Origin: Segnochrobactrum spirostomi
GTDB lineage: Bacteria; Pseudomonadota; Alphaproteobacteria; Rhizobiales; Segnochrobactraceae
Length of the DNA stretch: 64,000 nucleotides
Reading direction: 5' to 3'
Assembly: GCF_009600605.1 (NCBI RefSeq)
Contig: NZ_VWNA01000002.1
Span: 124,001-188,000 of the forward strand
In this document: positions 45,272 through 52,359 of the stretch, in pieces
How the letters are laid out: each line of letters begins with the position of its first letter
Position numbering within the stretch: position 1 is the stretch's first letter
Program-made: the position numbers and the translations under genes
The notes under the pieces: generated by a model
Told to the model about the DNA's origin: nothing
The model's input: the letters and a program-made list of their open reading frames with translations, nothing else
Database searches by the model: none

Positions 45272-46281
45272 CGATCGTCTCCCTCGGTGCGCGGGCCGGA
45301 CACCAGCCGGAGCGTGAGCGGTGCGCCCGCGTCGGACAGGTGCGTCGACAGCGTGGCAAGAATGTCGGCGCACCAGCTCTCGACGGCCGCCGCCCCCCAG
45401 TTGCCGTCGAGCGCGACATAGGTGGCTTGAACCGTGCGGTAGAGCGGCAGCAGCGGCGCCGCCATGCCGGACAGGACGCGTCCAACCAGGCGGGCGTCGA
45501 GCTCGCCGAACAGGGTGCGGTGGCCGGTCGTCGCGAACGGCGCCACCTCGAGGGCGAACGGCAGGCCGATCTGCGCGTCGGCCAGGAGAAGGAGCGTCCC
45601 GGCATTCTGCGGCGGCAGGTTCCCCGCCGCGACGGCGGCGCGAACCCGGCGCTCGAGTTCGCCGCGCTGCGAGAGGTTCGCCGCCGCGCGGTCGAGGGTG
45701 ATGCGGTCGACGTGGGCGAGCTCGTCCGCGAAGCCGTTGGCGATGCAGAAGGCGTTCGCGAGGAGCTCGGACACCGCCCCGACCGAGAGGGTCTTGCCGA
45801 GCTGCACCGCGAGTGGCCGCAACGCCTCGGGCCCGTCGGCCTCGACGCCGAGGATGCGCGCGGCGGCCGTCGCCCGCGCCTCGGAAAGCGGATGGGCGTG
45901 CTCGTGGGCGAGCAGACCCTCGGTCGCGACGGCGTCGTCCCAGTAGCCTTCCGCCACCATCATCTGCCGATTGACGAAGATGAAGCACTCGACCGGGTGA
46001 CGCGGATCGTAGACGTTGACCATCGGGCGCTGGGGCAGGCGGAGCGCGGCCTCGTCCATCACTCCGCCCCGCTCACGCAGATGGCCGGCGAGCGGGGCGA
46101 GGTCGTCGAGGACGAACAGCGTGACCGTCTCGTGCGGCCACAATCCCCGATCGACCAGCTTGCGCACCACATTGCGCTCGGCACGCACCGCAGCCGAGAT
46201 ATCGACGGCGCAGTTCGTGACGACGCGGACCTTGACCGCGCCGACTTCGAAGGTGCTTGCTCCCGTCTCGACCTGCGTCAT
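45268..46281 (-). CDS. HExxH-containing zincin-like protein of unknown function in the gas vesicle cluster
   Basis: I do not recognise the family of this 337-residue protein. It has HEHAH at residues 126-130 (HExxH, within LLAHEHAHPLSEA). Then, about 42 residues on, SELLANAFCIANGF offers Glu172 in the E-x-x-A-N-x-F context seen as the third zinc ligand in several gluzincin-like families. There is no signal peptide, so it should be cytoplasmic. It overlaps gvpF by four bases and follows gvpH by two bases, so it is co-expressed with the assembly factors. Proteolysis of a Gvp protein is a guess. Confidence 0.75.
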   Translation of the reverse strand: MTQVETGASTFEVGAVKVRVVTNCAVDISAAVRAERNVVRKLVDRGLWPHETVTLFVLDDLAPLAGHLRERGGVMDEAALRLPQRPMVNVYDPRHPVECFIFVNRQMMVAEGYWDDAVATEGLLAHEHAHPLSEARATAAARILGVEADGPEALRPLAVQLGKTLSVGAVSELLANAFCIANGFADELAHVDRITLDRAAANLSQRGELERRVRAAVAAGNLPPQNAGTLLLLADAQIGLPFALEVAPFATTGHRTLFGELDARLVGRVLSGMAAPLLPLYRTVQATYVALDGNWGAAAVESWCADILATLSTHLSDAGAPLTLRLVSGPRTEGDDR

Positions 46282-46283
46282 GG

Positions 46284-46826
46284 TCAGATCTTCCGCAGCT
46301 TGACCTGGAGGATGCCGTTGCGGTGGCTGTGTTCGAGCGACGCGGCGTCCACGACCCCGGGGAGTTCGATGCGCTTGGCGTAGCGGTGGCGCCCCTTGGT
46401 TTCGAGCAGCAGCGCGCCGTCCTCGATCGTCAGCGCGATCTCTTCTTCCGAGACGCCGGGGAGTTCGGCGGTCACGACGAGGCCGTCCTCTTCGTCGTAG
46501 AGGTCGACGAGGGGTTCTCGGACATCGTCGACCACGGGGCCGCGCGGCGTCGGGCTGATGTTGCCGAACCGGCGCACCTGCGGCACCCGTCCGAGTCCGG
46601 TCTTGACGCTGAAGCCGTAGACGCCGCGGGCTTGGTCCCCGAGACCCTTCACCTTGAACTCGCCGCTCTTGTCGACTTGCTCCGCCTGCTCGACGAGGGA
46701 GCCGAGCATCTCGACGAGGCCGCCCAATCCGCGGAACATCGCACCGATATCGGCCATGGCTTCGGCCTTGCCGGGCTCCGCCGTGCCGGACGGCTTGCCG
46801 TCCTTCTTGTCGTCTGGGCCGGTCAT
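46284..46826 (-). CDS. gvpH: Gas vesicle protein GvpH, Hsp20-like
   Basis: This 180-residue protein has a C-terminal alpha-crystallin/Hsp20-like domain (about 110-180: PLVDLYDEEDGLVVTAELPGVSEEEIALTIEDGALLLETKGRHRYAKRIELP, ending NGILQVKLRKI). Its N-terminal region, GLGGLVEMLGSLVEQ with KVKGLGDQARGVYGFSVKTGLG, is specific to GvpH. GGAGG precedes the ATG at 46826. GvpH is a chaperone-like partner of Gvp assembly proteins. Direct repeats lie just upstream. Confidence 0.9.
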   Translation of the reverse strand: MTGPDDKKDGKPSGTAEPGKAEAMADIGAMFRGLGGLVEMLGSLVEQAEQVDKSGEFKVKGLGDQARGVYGFSVKTGLGRVPQVRRFGNISPTPRGPVVDDVREPLVDLYDEEDGLVVTAELPGVSEEEIALTIEDGALLLETKGRHRYAKRIELPGVVDAASLEHSHRNGILQVKLRKI

Positions 46827-46916
46827 GGACGCCTCCTGTTGGTCGTGCCGCGGGGGGACTCGACTCTCGTCGGACCTTGGGTCTTGCCGGACCATGCGTC
46901 TCGGCGGCTTGGTTCC

Positions 46917-46946
46917 CGAGAGACTTGATTCTCGAGAGACTTGGAT
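46917..46946. repeat. Direct repeat pair in the leader of gvpH
   Basis: CGAGAGACTTGATT (46917-46930) and CGAGAGACTTGGAT (46933-46946) repeat with a 16-base period. Degenerate further copies extend toward 46860. The repeats lie in the 195-base gap upstream of gvpH on the minus strand. Confidence 0.6.
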
Positions 46947-47021
46947 CTCGGGCGCTCTGGTCCCACCAACCGAAGCGCCCGATCTCCTGCTCACGTCGCC
47001 CGGCCGAGGGCCGGGCGGCGT

Positions 47022-47372
47022 TCAATATTCGATCAGCGCCGGGGCTGCGCTCGGCCGCCGATGGGCGACACGGCTGCTCACGTTGGTGCGCTGGGCACTG
47101 GTCGTCTTGGTCGCCGCCGCCGGCGTGCCGAGCAGCATCGCCTTGATGGTGTCGAGTTCGGCATCGACCGCGGCGAGCATGCGCTCCGCCTCGAGCCGGC
47201 GTGCGTTCCAGGCATCGAGCTCGCGCTGGATGCGCATCCGCTCGTTCTCGAGCCGGGCATAGCGGCTCACCGCCTGGGTGCGGTTCGCGGGCTTCGCGTT
47301 GACGAGGCGGGTCTGGAGCGTGGCGAGCGTGCGCAGGCCGCGCTTACCCTGGGTCTTCTGCTCGGTGGTCAC
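47022..47372 (-). CDS. Small coiled-coil protein of unknown function in the gas vesicle cluster
   Basis: This 116-residue protein is basic, with a central heptad-like helix (YARLENERMRIQRELDAWNARRLEAERMLAAVDAELDTIKAML) and a low-complexity C-terminus. I recognise no family. A GTG start at 47372 overlaps the gvpN stop codon (GTGA) and is preceded by GAGGGGG, which fixes the start. Tight coupling to gvpN suggests a small structural or scaffolding partner in vesicle assembly. Confidence 0.75.
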   Translation of the reverse strand: MTTEQKTQGKRGLRTLATLQTRLVNAKPANRTQAVSRYARLENERMRIQRELDAWNARRLEAERMLAAVDAELDTIKAMLLGTPAAATKTTSAQRTNVSSRVAHRRPSAAPALIEY

Positions 47373-48427
47373 GACCGATCCCCCTCGTTGCGGGCCTTCG
47401 GAGACCGCCGGGCGCGGGTCGGCGCGGCCGGGCAATGGGTCGCGATGAGGGCGAGCAGCACCTCGCGGCGCTGGTGGCGTTCCTCGCCTTCGATCCGAGC
47501 GCCGGTGAAGATCCGCGCTTCGAGCACGTCGAGGCAGAGCTGTATGAAGTGGGGGTCGTCTGCCGCGACGCGGTAGCCTTCCTGGGCCGAGACCCGGGCG
47601 ATCATCAGGCTCGTGCGCAGTGTCGGGGTCTGCTGATAGTCGCCGGAGGCGCGGAAGCTGCGGACGAGATCGATGATCCGGGCGGCGGCCGCCTGCGACA
47701 GGCCTGTGCGCGCCATGGTGACGGCGAGCTCCATGGCACGGTCGGGATAACCGACGTCGATGGTCGCGAGCCGGTCCGCGAGGGCATCCTGGCTCGAGTG
47801 GACGCCGGCATATTCCTGCGGGTTGCTTGTGAAGATCGCGCGGAAGTCCGGGTGAACGCGGATATAGGATTCTTCCTTGGACTGCGCCGGCAAGAAGAGA
47901 ATGCGCTCTTCGAGCACGCTCAGAAGAACATTGTGCGTCTCGGGCCGCGAGCGCGTGAATTCGTCATAGACGAGGGTGTACCCCTCGCGGCAGGCGGTGG
48001 TCAGGCGATGGTCGGTCCAGCGCTGGTTCGCCGTCTCTTCGAACTTCGTCACGTTGTGGATGAACTGATCGACGACTTTTCGATAATGATAGCCGCGCTG
48101 CGAGCCGACGAGGTCGGCCGTGCCGAGCTCGTTGTCGCCCGTCACCACGATCACGGGACGGCCGAGCTGGGCGGCGACATGGAGCGCAAGCGTCGTCTTG
48201 CCGGTGCCGGCGGGGCCGCGGAAATGCAGGGAATAGCCGGCCTTGAGGAAGCCGAGGCCGCGGCGGGTCAGCTCACGGACCTGCTCCGTCTCGACGAAAT
48301 CCGCTCGCGGCTTCGGCACCAGGGTCGTGGAACCGCGCCGTTCGTCGAGCGTCCAGCGCACCAGCGGCGCTTCTTCGTCTTCCGCGAGGTCCGCGGCACG
48401 CCGAGCATCGGCGGAGAGGAGAGACAT
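47369..48427 (-). CDS. gvpN: Gas vesicle protein GvpN, AAA+ ATPase
   Basis: This 352-residue MoxR/GvpN-type AAA+ protein has Walker A GPAGTGKTTLAL (71-82), the GvpN-specific TGDNELGTADLVGSQRGYHYRKVVDQFIHNVTK, and Walker B TLVYDEFTRSRPETHNVLLSVLEE. GvpN drives growth of the gas vesicle from small bicones to full cylinders. The family core ends before a basic tail (TRARRSPKARNEGDRS). The ATG at 48427 lies 155 bases after the gvpC-like gene. Confidence 0.95.
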   Translation of the reverse strand: MSLLSADARRAADLAEDEEAPLVRWTLDERRGSTTLVPKPRADFVETEQVRELTRRGLGFLKAGYSLHFRGPAGTGKTTLALHVAAQLGRPVIVVTGDNELGTADLVGSQRGYHYRKVVDQFIHNVTKFEETANQRWTDHRLTTACREGYTLVYDEFTRSRPETHNVLLSVLEERILFLPAQSKEESYIRVHPDFRAIFTSNPQEYAGVHSSQDALADRLATIDVGYPDRAMELAVTMARTGLSQAAAARIIDLVRSFRASGDYQQTPTLRTSLMIARVSAQEGYRVAADDPHFIQLCLDVLEARIFTGARIEGEERHQRREVLLALIATHCPAAPTRARRSPKARNEGDRS

Positions 48428-48582
48428 GTCGGCTCCACATTCGTTTGCCGGCGTGAGCGGCGCGGCCCGCGGCCGCCCGGTCGACCGATGGAGGGGGCGC
48501 CCGCGGCGCGACGGCGCCTCCGCGGGCTCTCTTGCGTTGGGGCCGAGGCGCCTGTTCGAGCGCCTCGGCCGCGGTGCGAAGC

Positions 48583-49323
48583 TCAGAACGAGCTCGGGAT
48601 GAAGTCGGTCTGCGGCTTCACGTCCTCGACCTTCGGCTCGTCGGTCTTGGCGCTCTTCGAAGCCTTCGTCTCCTTCACGGGCTCCGGCTTCACCACGTCG
48701 ACGGGCTGGGCGTCCTGGACGATCGGCGCGGCTTCCACCTTCTCCACGGCAGCCTTGGGCGCCGGCTTGGCGGTCGCGTCGGACTTGGTCTTTCCAGCGC
48801 TCTTCGCGGCGGCCGGCTTGGCATTGCGCTCGAACCACAGCACGGAGGCGGCCACCCGATCCTCGGACAGAGCGTCGAGGAAGGCGGCATGGCTGGCGCG
48901 CAGCGCGCCGACATCCTTGCGCAGCGTTGCCACCGCCTGGCCGCGGTCACGCTGATCGCCGAGCGCCTTCTGGCGACGGGTGGCGAAGGTGCCGCCGAGC
49001 CAATCCGCGGTGTTCGCCCGCAGGGCCTCGGCACCTGCTGCGAGGTCCGCGACGATCTGCTCGGCACGCTGCTGGCGCGCCTTCCGATAGCCGTCGATCT
49101 GCTGGGCGGCGGCGCCGAGGGTGATGGCCGCCGCGAGCTTGGTGGTGCGCACCGACTCGGCAAGGGCCTTCTTCTGGGCCGCTGCGGTGCGGTGCTGAGA
49201 CGCCCTTGCGTCCTTCAGAAAGCGCGTCGTCTCCTGGCGGATCGCGCCCAGGGAATGCGCACGCGCTTCCCGCCCGGCGGCGATGGCGTTGATGGTGTCG
49301 GTGATCTGCCCGGCGAGAGACAT
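48583..49323 (-). CDS. gvpC: GvpC-like outer gas vesicle protein candidate
   Basis: This 246-residue helical protein has degenerate repeats reminiscent of GvpC: IRQETTRFLKDARASQHRTAAAQKKAL, later LAAGAEALRANTADWLGGTFATRRQKAL, then LRKDVGALRASHAAFLDALSEDR, spaced roughly 30-40 residues. The C-terminal 80 residues are a Lys/Pro/Ala-rich low-complexity tail (KPEPVKETKASKSAKTDEPK) absent from classical GvpC. AGGAGATCACATC precedes the ATG. Its position directly after gvpA matches gvpC. GvpC strengthens the vesicle wall by binding outside the GvpA ribs. Confidence 0.75.
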   Translation of the reverse strand: MSLAGQITDTINAIAAGREARAHSLGAIRQETTRFLKDARASQHRTAAAQKKALAESVRTTKLAAAITLGAAAQQIDGYRKARQQRAEQIVADLAAGAEALRANTADWLGGTFATRRQKALGDQRDRGQAVATLRKDVGALRASHAAFLDALSEDRVAASVLWFERNAKPAAAKSAGKTKSDATAKPAPKAAVEKVEAAPIVQDAQPVDVVKPEPVKETKASKSAKTDEPKVEDVKPQTDFIPSSF

Positions 49324-49341
49324 GATGTGATCTCCTATGCC

Positions 49342-49394
49342 CACGAGGTCTGAGCCCGCGACGAGGTCTGTGCCCAGAGGTCCGGGCCCACGAG
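49342..49394. repeat. Degenerate direct repeats upstream of the gvpC-like gene
   Basis: CACGAGGTCTGAGCCCG and GACGAGGTCTGTGCCCA repeat with an 18-base period and a third, weaker copy follows (AGGTCCGGGCCCA, then CACGAG). They lie just upstream of the ribosome binding site of the gvpC-like gene on the minus strand. Confidence 0.6.
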
Positions 49395-49492
49395 TTCCGC
49401 TCGCCGCATCCGCGGCCCGAGCGTCGCGCGGCCACATGATCCGTGGCCGGCATCCGAAGCCGTCCGGCGGCGGTGAGACCGTCGCCTGACCG

Positions 49493-49547
49493 GGAAACGT
49501 TTCCGGCCGGCCGCCCGGTCCGGCCAGCCCGATGAAAGGCTGGCCGG
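49493..49547 (-). terminator. Hairpin between gvpA and gvpC, candidate attenuator
   Basis: CCGGCCAGCC (49520-49529) and GGCTGGCCGG (49538-49547) form a perfect 10-base stem with an 8-base loop; no T-run follows. Downstream on the minus strand, GGAAACGTTTCC (49493-49504) is a perfect 12-base palindrome. Such structures between gvpA and gvpC typically let most transcripts stop after gvpA so the shell protein is made in excess. Confidence 0.55.
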
Positions 49548-49626
49548 GGCGGGCAAGCTCCGATCCGATGGTGCGACGCGAGAGCCGAACGCACCGGATG
49601 GGAGCCGGCCGACGCCGAATGCACCC

Positions 49627-49646
49627 GCCGGTCTAAAAGAACCGGC
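49627..49646 (-). other. Stem-loop directly after gvpA
   Basis: GCCGGT and ACCGGC pair across an 8-base loop, 10 bases past the gvpA stop codon. No T-run follows, so message protection is more likely than termination. Confidence 0.4.
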
Positions 49647-49656
49647 CGATGAATCG

Positions 49657-49869
49657 TCAGGCCGCCTGAGCGCCCGCCGTGAGGCCGACGGCCTCGGCGT
49701 ACTTCAGGTAGGTATCGACGCCGGCGACGACGACGCGGGCTTCGATCGCGAGCAGCTCGATGCCGACGAGCGACACGCGAACCCAAGCATCCACAACCAC
49801 GCCCTTGTCGAGGATACGGTCCACGACTTCAGCGAGGCTGCTCGAAGCGTTGATCTTTTCAACGGCCAT
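49657..49869 (-). CDS. gvpA: Gas vesicle structural protein GvpA
   Basis: This 70-residue major shell protein is typical Gvp[55 protein letters not shown]. GvpA forms the ribbed wall of the gas vesicle. GGTGGAG five bases before the ATG at 49869 selects that start over an ATG five codons upstream. It is the first gene of the minus-strand cluster, has its own upstream control region, and is followed by two hairpins, as expected for the most abundant product. Confidence 0.96.
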   Translation of the reverse strand: MAVEKINASSSLAEVVDRILDKGVVVDAWVRVSLVGIELLAIEARVVVAGVDTYLKYAEAVGLTAGAQAA

Positions 49870-50284
49870 TGGAATCTCCACCAAAAGATGTTCGGGAAAG
49901 CCTGGATGCTCGCGGCGGAGCGGCCAAGCACGACTACAATGTCCGAAGCCGAAGCGTTTCGATAGGCGTACAGAACCCGCCTTTTGCTAGGGATGGCCTA
50001 GTCTGAACCTTCCGTGCGGAGATACAACGGAGGGATGTCCCCAGGACGGCACGGGGAATCCCTGATGGTAGGGGGAATTCCCCCAGCCCCCGAGGCGCAG
50101 CCCTCAGAAATCTTGCGCGTTGTTATTCGAGTGTTTTGTTTGTATTCAGCGACTTCGAAATCGCCTATGGACAAAGCCGATCGCTCAGATTAGTGGTCTA
50201 TGCAAACTAAATAAGATGGCAAGCCTCAGCCTGAGAGGATTCTTATAATATCGCTAAGCTTCTCTGCGCATGCATCGGTGAACC
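49870..50284. promoter_or_regulatory. Divergent control region between gvpA and the histidine kinase gene
   Basis: This 415-base region carries two inverted repeats: CTAGG-gatgg-CCTAG at 49987-50001 and the perfect 14-base palindrome GGGGGAATTCCCCC at 50071-50084, preceded by a related GGGGAATCCC at 50053-50062. They are suitable response-regulator sites for the FixJ-like protein encoded to the right. The part from about 50110 to 50284 is A+T-rich. No gene is seen; I could not place a -24/-12 promoter. Confidence 0.5.
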
Positions 50285-51562
50285 GTGATATACAAGAGAG
50301 CTGTCAATCTTAGAGGTTATGGGAGCTGCGAACCAGCATATGATTCCGTGCGGTTGCGGATACTTTCGCGTGCAGGGGCGCTGCGTCAGCACGTTGCGCT
50401 CATCTTCAAGAATCAATTTAGTTCAAAATATCGTCATAAGTGTGATTTGATTGCGGCGTTGATTTCGGAATCATACAATAATTTTCCAGACGGTATATTA
50501 ATCGTAAGAACTAATACAGTACATTCAGTAAATGGTTCTTTTAGGAATATTTTTGGTATAGAATCTGGCGATATAGTTGGAATGAGAGTTTCAAATGCAC
50601 TCGCTCGGTTGAATTTGACGCCGTCAGATATATCGAAAATTGCATCAGATCAGCCTCAGCTTGGCGACGGCCACGAGTTGACAAGGTCGCTCCCGGATGG
50701 TGGCGCACAATACCTTGCAACGCGGCGGTTCCCGATCCTCCAGGACGACGCCAAAGCCGTCCCGATCCTCTACGCGCTGACCTTTACCGACGAGACGCCG
50801 CTGCGCGAGGCGCAGCGTTCGAGCGAGGAATTGGTCGAGAAGCTCTTGCGTGCCGACCGGCAGGCGGCGCTCGGTGAGATGGCTATGGCACTTGCACATG
50901 AGTTGAGTCAGCCGCTCGGCGCCATCGTCAATTTCGCCGGCGCAGCGCGCAGGACGCTGCTCGGCCGCGCGATCCGTGCCGGCGACCTCGAGGACGTCCT
51001 CCTGAACATCGGGGCGGAGGCGGCGCGGGCGGGCGAGGTGATCAAAAGCCTACGCCAATTCCTGCGCGGCGCGCCGCAACCCTCCGCGAACGCCAATGTG
51101 GAGGGCGCCATCAAGGCGGTGCTCGGCTTCGCCGAGCCGGCCATGCGCGAGCAGGCCGTACAGATCCAGGTCGACGTCGCCACCAATCTGCCGCCGATTC
51201 AGGGTGATCAAATCATCCTACAACAGATCATTCTCAACCTCGTGACCAATGCGATCCAAGCGATGGACGACGCGCCGCGTGACCGGCGCCGTCTCGCTAT
51301 CAGCGCGGTCCTCGAGCAGGCGGCGAAGGTGAGGATCGATGTGCGCGATTCCGGCATCGGCCTGCCGACGGAACTCGGGGAGCGCATCTTCGAGCCCTTC
51401 ATAACCACAAAGGAGCACGGATCGGGCCTCGGGCTTTCGATCGCTCGCACCTTGGTGCAGCGGCTCGGCGGTTCGATCGAGGCCGTGCCGGAGCCCGAGA
51501 TCGGGACGCGCTTCACGATCCGCGTCCCTGTCAGGCAGCAGAGGGACCACTATCATGCGTGA
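50285..51562 (+). CDS. Soluble PAS-type sensor histidine kinase
   Basis: This 425-residue kinase has no membrane segment. A PAS-like region lies at about 65-110 (NFPDGILIVRTNTVHSVNGSFRNIFGIESGDIVGM). The phosphoacceptor His205 sits in AMALAHELSQPLGAIVNFAG, followed by the N box LNLVTNAIQAMDD, G1 RDSGIGLP and G2 GSGLGLSIA. This is the FixL-like HPK4 layout. The start at 50285 (GTG) is uncertain because no good ribosome binding site is seen. The 5' third has very low GC (about 30-33% at 50401-50580) against above 60% after 50640, suggesting a mosaic gene. Confidence 0.85.
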   Translation: MIYKRAVNLRGYGSCEPAYDSVRLRILSRAGALRQHVALIFKNQFSSKYRHKCDLIAALISESYNNFPDGILIVRTNTVHSVNGSFRNIFGIESGDIVGMRVSNALARLNLTPSDISKIASDQPQLGDGHELTRSLPDGGAQYLATRRFPILQDDAKAVPILYALTFTDETPLREAQRSSEELVEKLLRADRQAALGEMAMALAHELSQPLGAIVNFAGAARRTLLGRAIRAGDLEDVLLNIGAEAARAGEVIKSLRQFLRGAPQPSANANVEGAIKAVLGFAEPAMREQAVQIQVDVATNLPPIQGDQIILQQIILNLVTNAIQAMDDAPRDRRRLAISAVLEQAAKVRIDVRDSGIGLPTELGERIFEPFITTKEHGSGLGLSIARTLVQRLGGSIEAVPEPEIGTRFTIRVPVRQQRDHYHA

Positions 51563-52295
51563 GCCGACCGTCTACGTCGTTGACGACGATCCGGGGCTCA
51601 ATGCCTCGCTCGCTGCGCTGTTCCGTTCGGTGGGGTTGAAGACCGAGGTGTTCCAGCATCCTCAGGCTTTCCTCGATCTCCCCCAGATCAGCCGGCCGGC
51701 CTGCATTCTTCTCGACGTCCGGCTTCCGGGCATCAACGGTCTCGACGTGCTCGAACAGATCGGTCAGCTCGGCTGGACCGCGCCGGTGATCATGATCAGC
51801 GGCCATGCGGACGTGGTGATGGCGGTGCGGGCGCTGCAGACCGGCGCGCGCGACTTCCTCGAGAAGCCGGTCAACGACACCATCATGCTGCAACTGGTGC
51901 AGCACTGGATCCGCTGGGATGCGAACAACTATGTTTGCGAGGTCATCTGCGATGGCATCCGCGGCAAGCTCGAGATGCTGACGGAGCGGGAGCGCTCGGT
52001 GCTCGACTGCATGCTCCGGGGGCTACCCAACAAGGCGGCCGCGCGGGAGCTCAACCTCAGCGTCAAGGCCGTCGAGGGACACCGCATCAACGTGCTGCAC
52101 AAAATGGGCGTGCAGTCTCCGGTCGAGCTTGCCCGCGTCGTCGGCGTCTGCCCCAAGGCCACGCATAATCCCATGAATTGTGGGCGGTCCGTTCATTCTG
52201 GATCCGATGGCCCTGCCGTTTGCAATTTCCCGAACCGTAGATGCGGCCCAATGCCGGCTGGTCCGCCAGCTTTGCGCGTCGTCGCCAGACGTTAG
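51555..52295 (+). CDS. FixJ/NarL-type response regulator
   Basis: This 246-residue regulator has a receiver domain with phosphoacceptor Asp54 (CILLDVRLPGINGLDVL) and Lys104 (ARDFLEKPVND), and a LuxR-type DNA-binding domain (LTERERSVLDCMLRGLPNKAAARELNLSVKAVEGHRINVLHKMG). The C-terminal 40 residues after VVGVCPK have no family counterpart. The gene overlaps the kinase gene by eight bases, so the pair is one two-component system. Position next to gvpA makes control of gas vesicle genes likely. Confidence 0.9.
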   Translation: MREPTVYVVDDDPGLNASLAALFRSVGLKTEVFQHPQAFLDLPQISRPACILLDVRLPGINGLDVLEQIGQLGWTAPVIMISGHADVVMAVRALQTGARDFLEKPVNDTIMLQLVQHWIRWDANNYVCEVICDGIRGKLEMLTERERSVLDCMLRGLPNKAAARELNLSVKAVEGHRINVLHKMGVQSPVELARVVGVCPKATHNPMNCGRSVHSGSDGPAVCNFPNRRCGPMPAGPPALRVVARR

Positions 52296-52297
52296 CC

Positions 52298-52316
52298 CAG
52301 GCGGTGGAGCCGCCTG
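52298..52316. terminator. Hairpin between convergent genes
   Basis: CAGGCGG and CCGCCTG pair around a five-base loop just past the response regulator stop and before the end of the FIST chemoreceptor gene. No T-run is present. Confidence 0.4.
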
Positions 52317-52359
52317 CGATCCCGTCGCGCCGAGCGGAAGTCCCCCGTGTCGGCGGCGT

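Noticed and set aside
49870-50284. Sigma-54 promoter for gvpA
   Set aside because: No GG-N10-GC pair in a proper context was found on the minus strand; a near match at about 49982-49999 has the wrong spacing.
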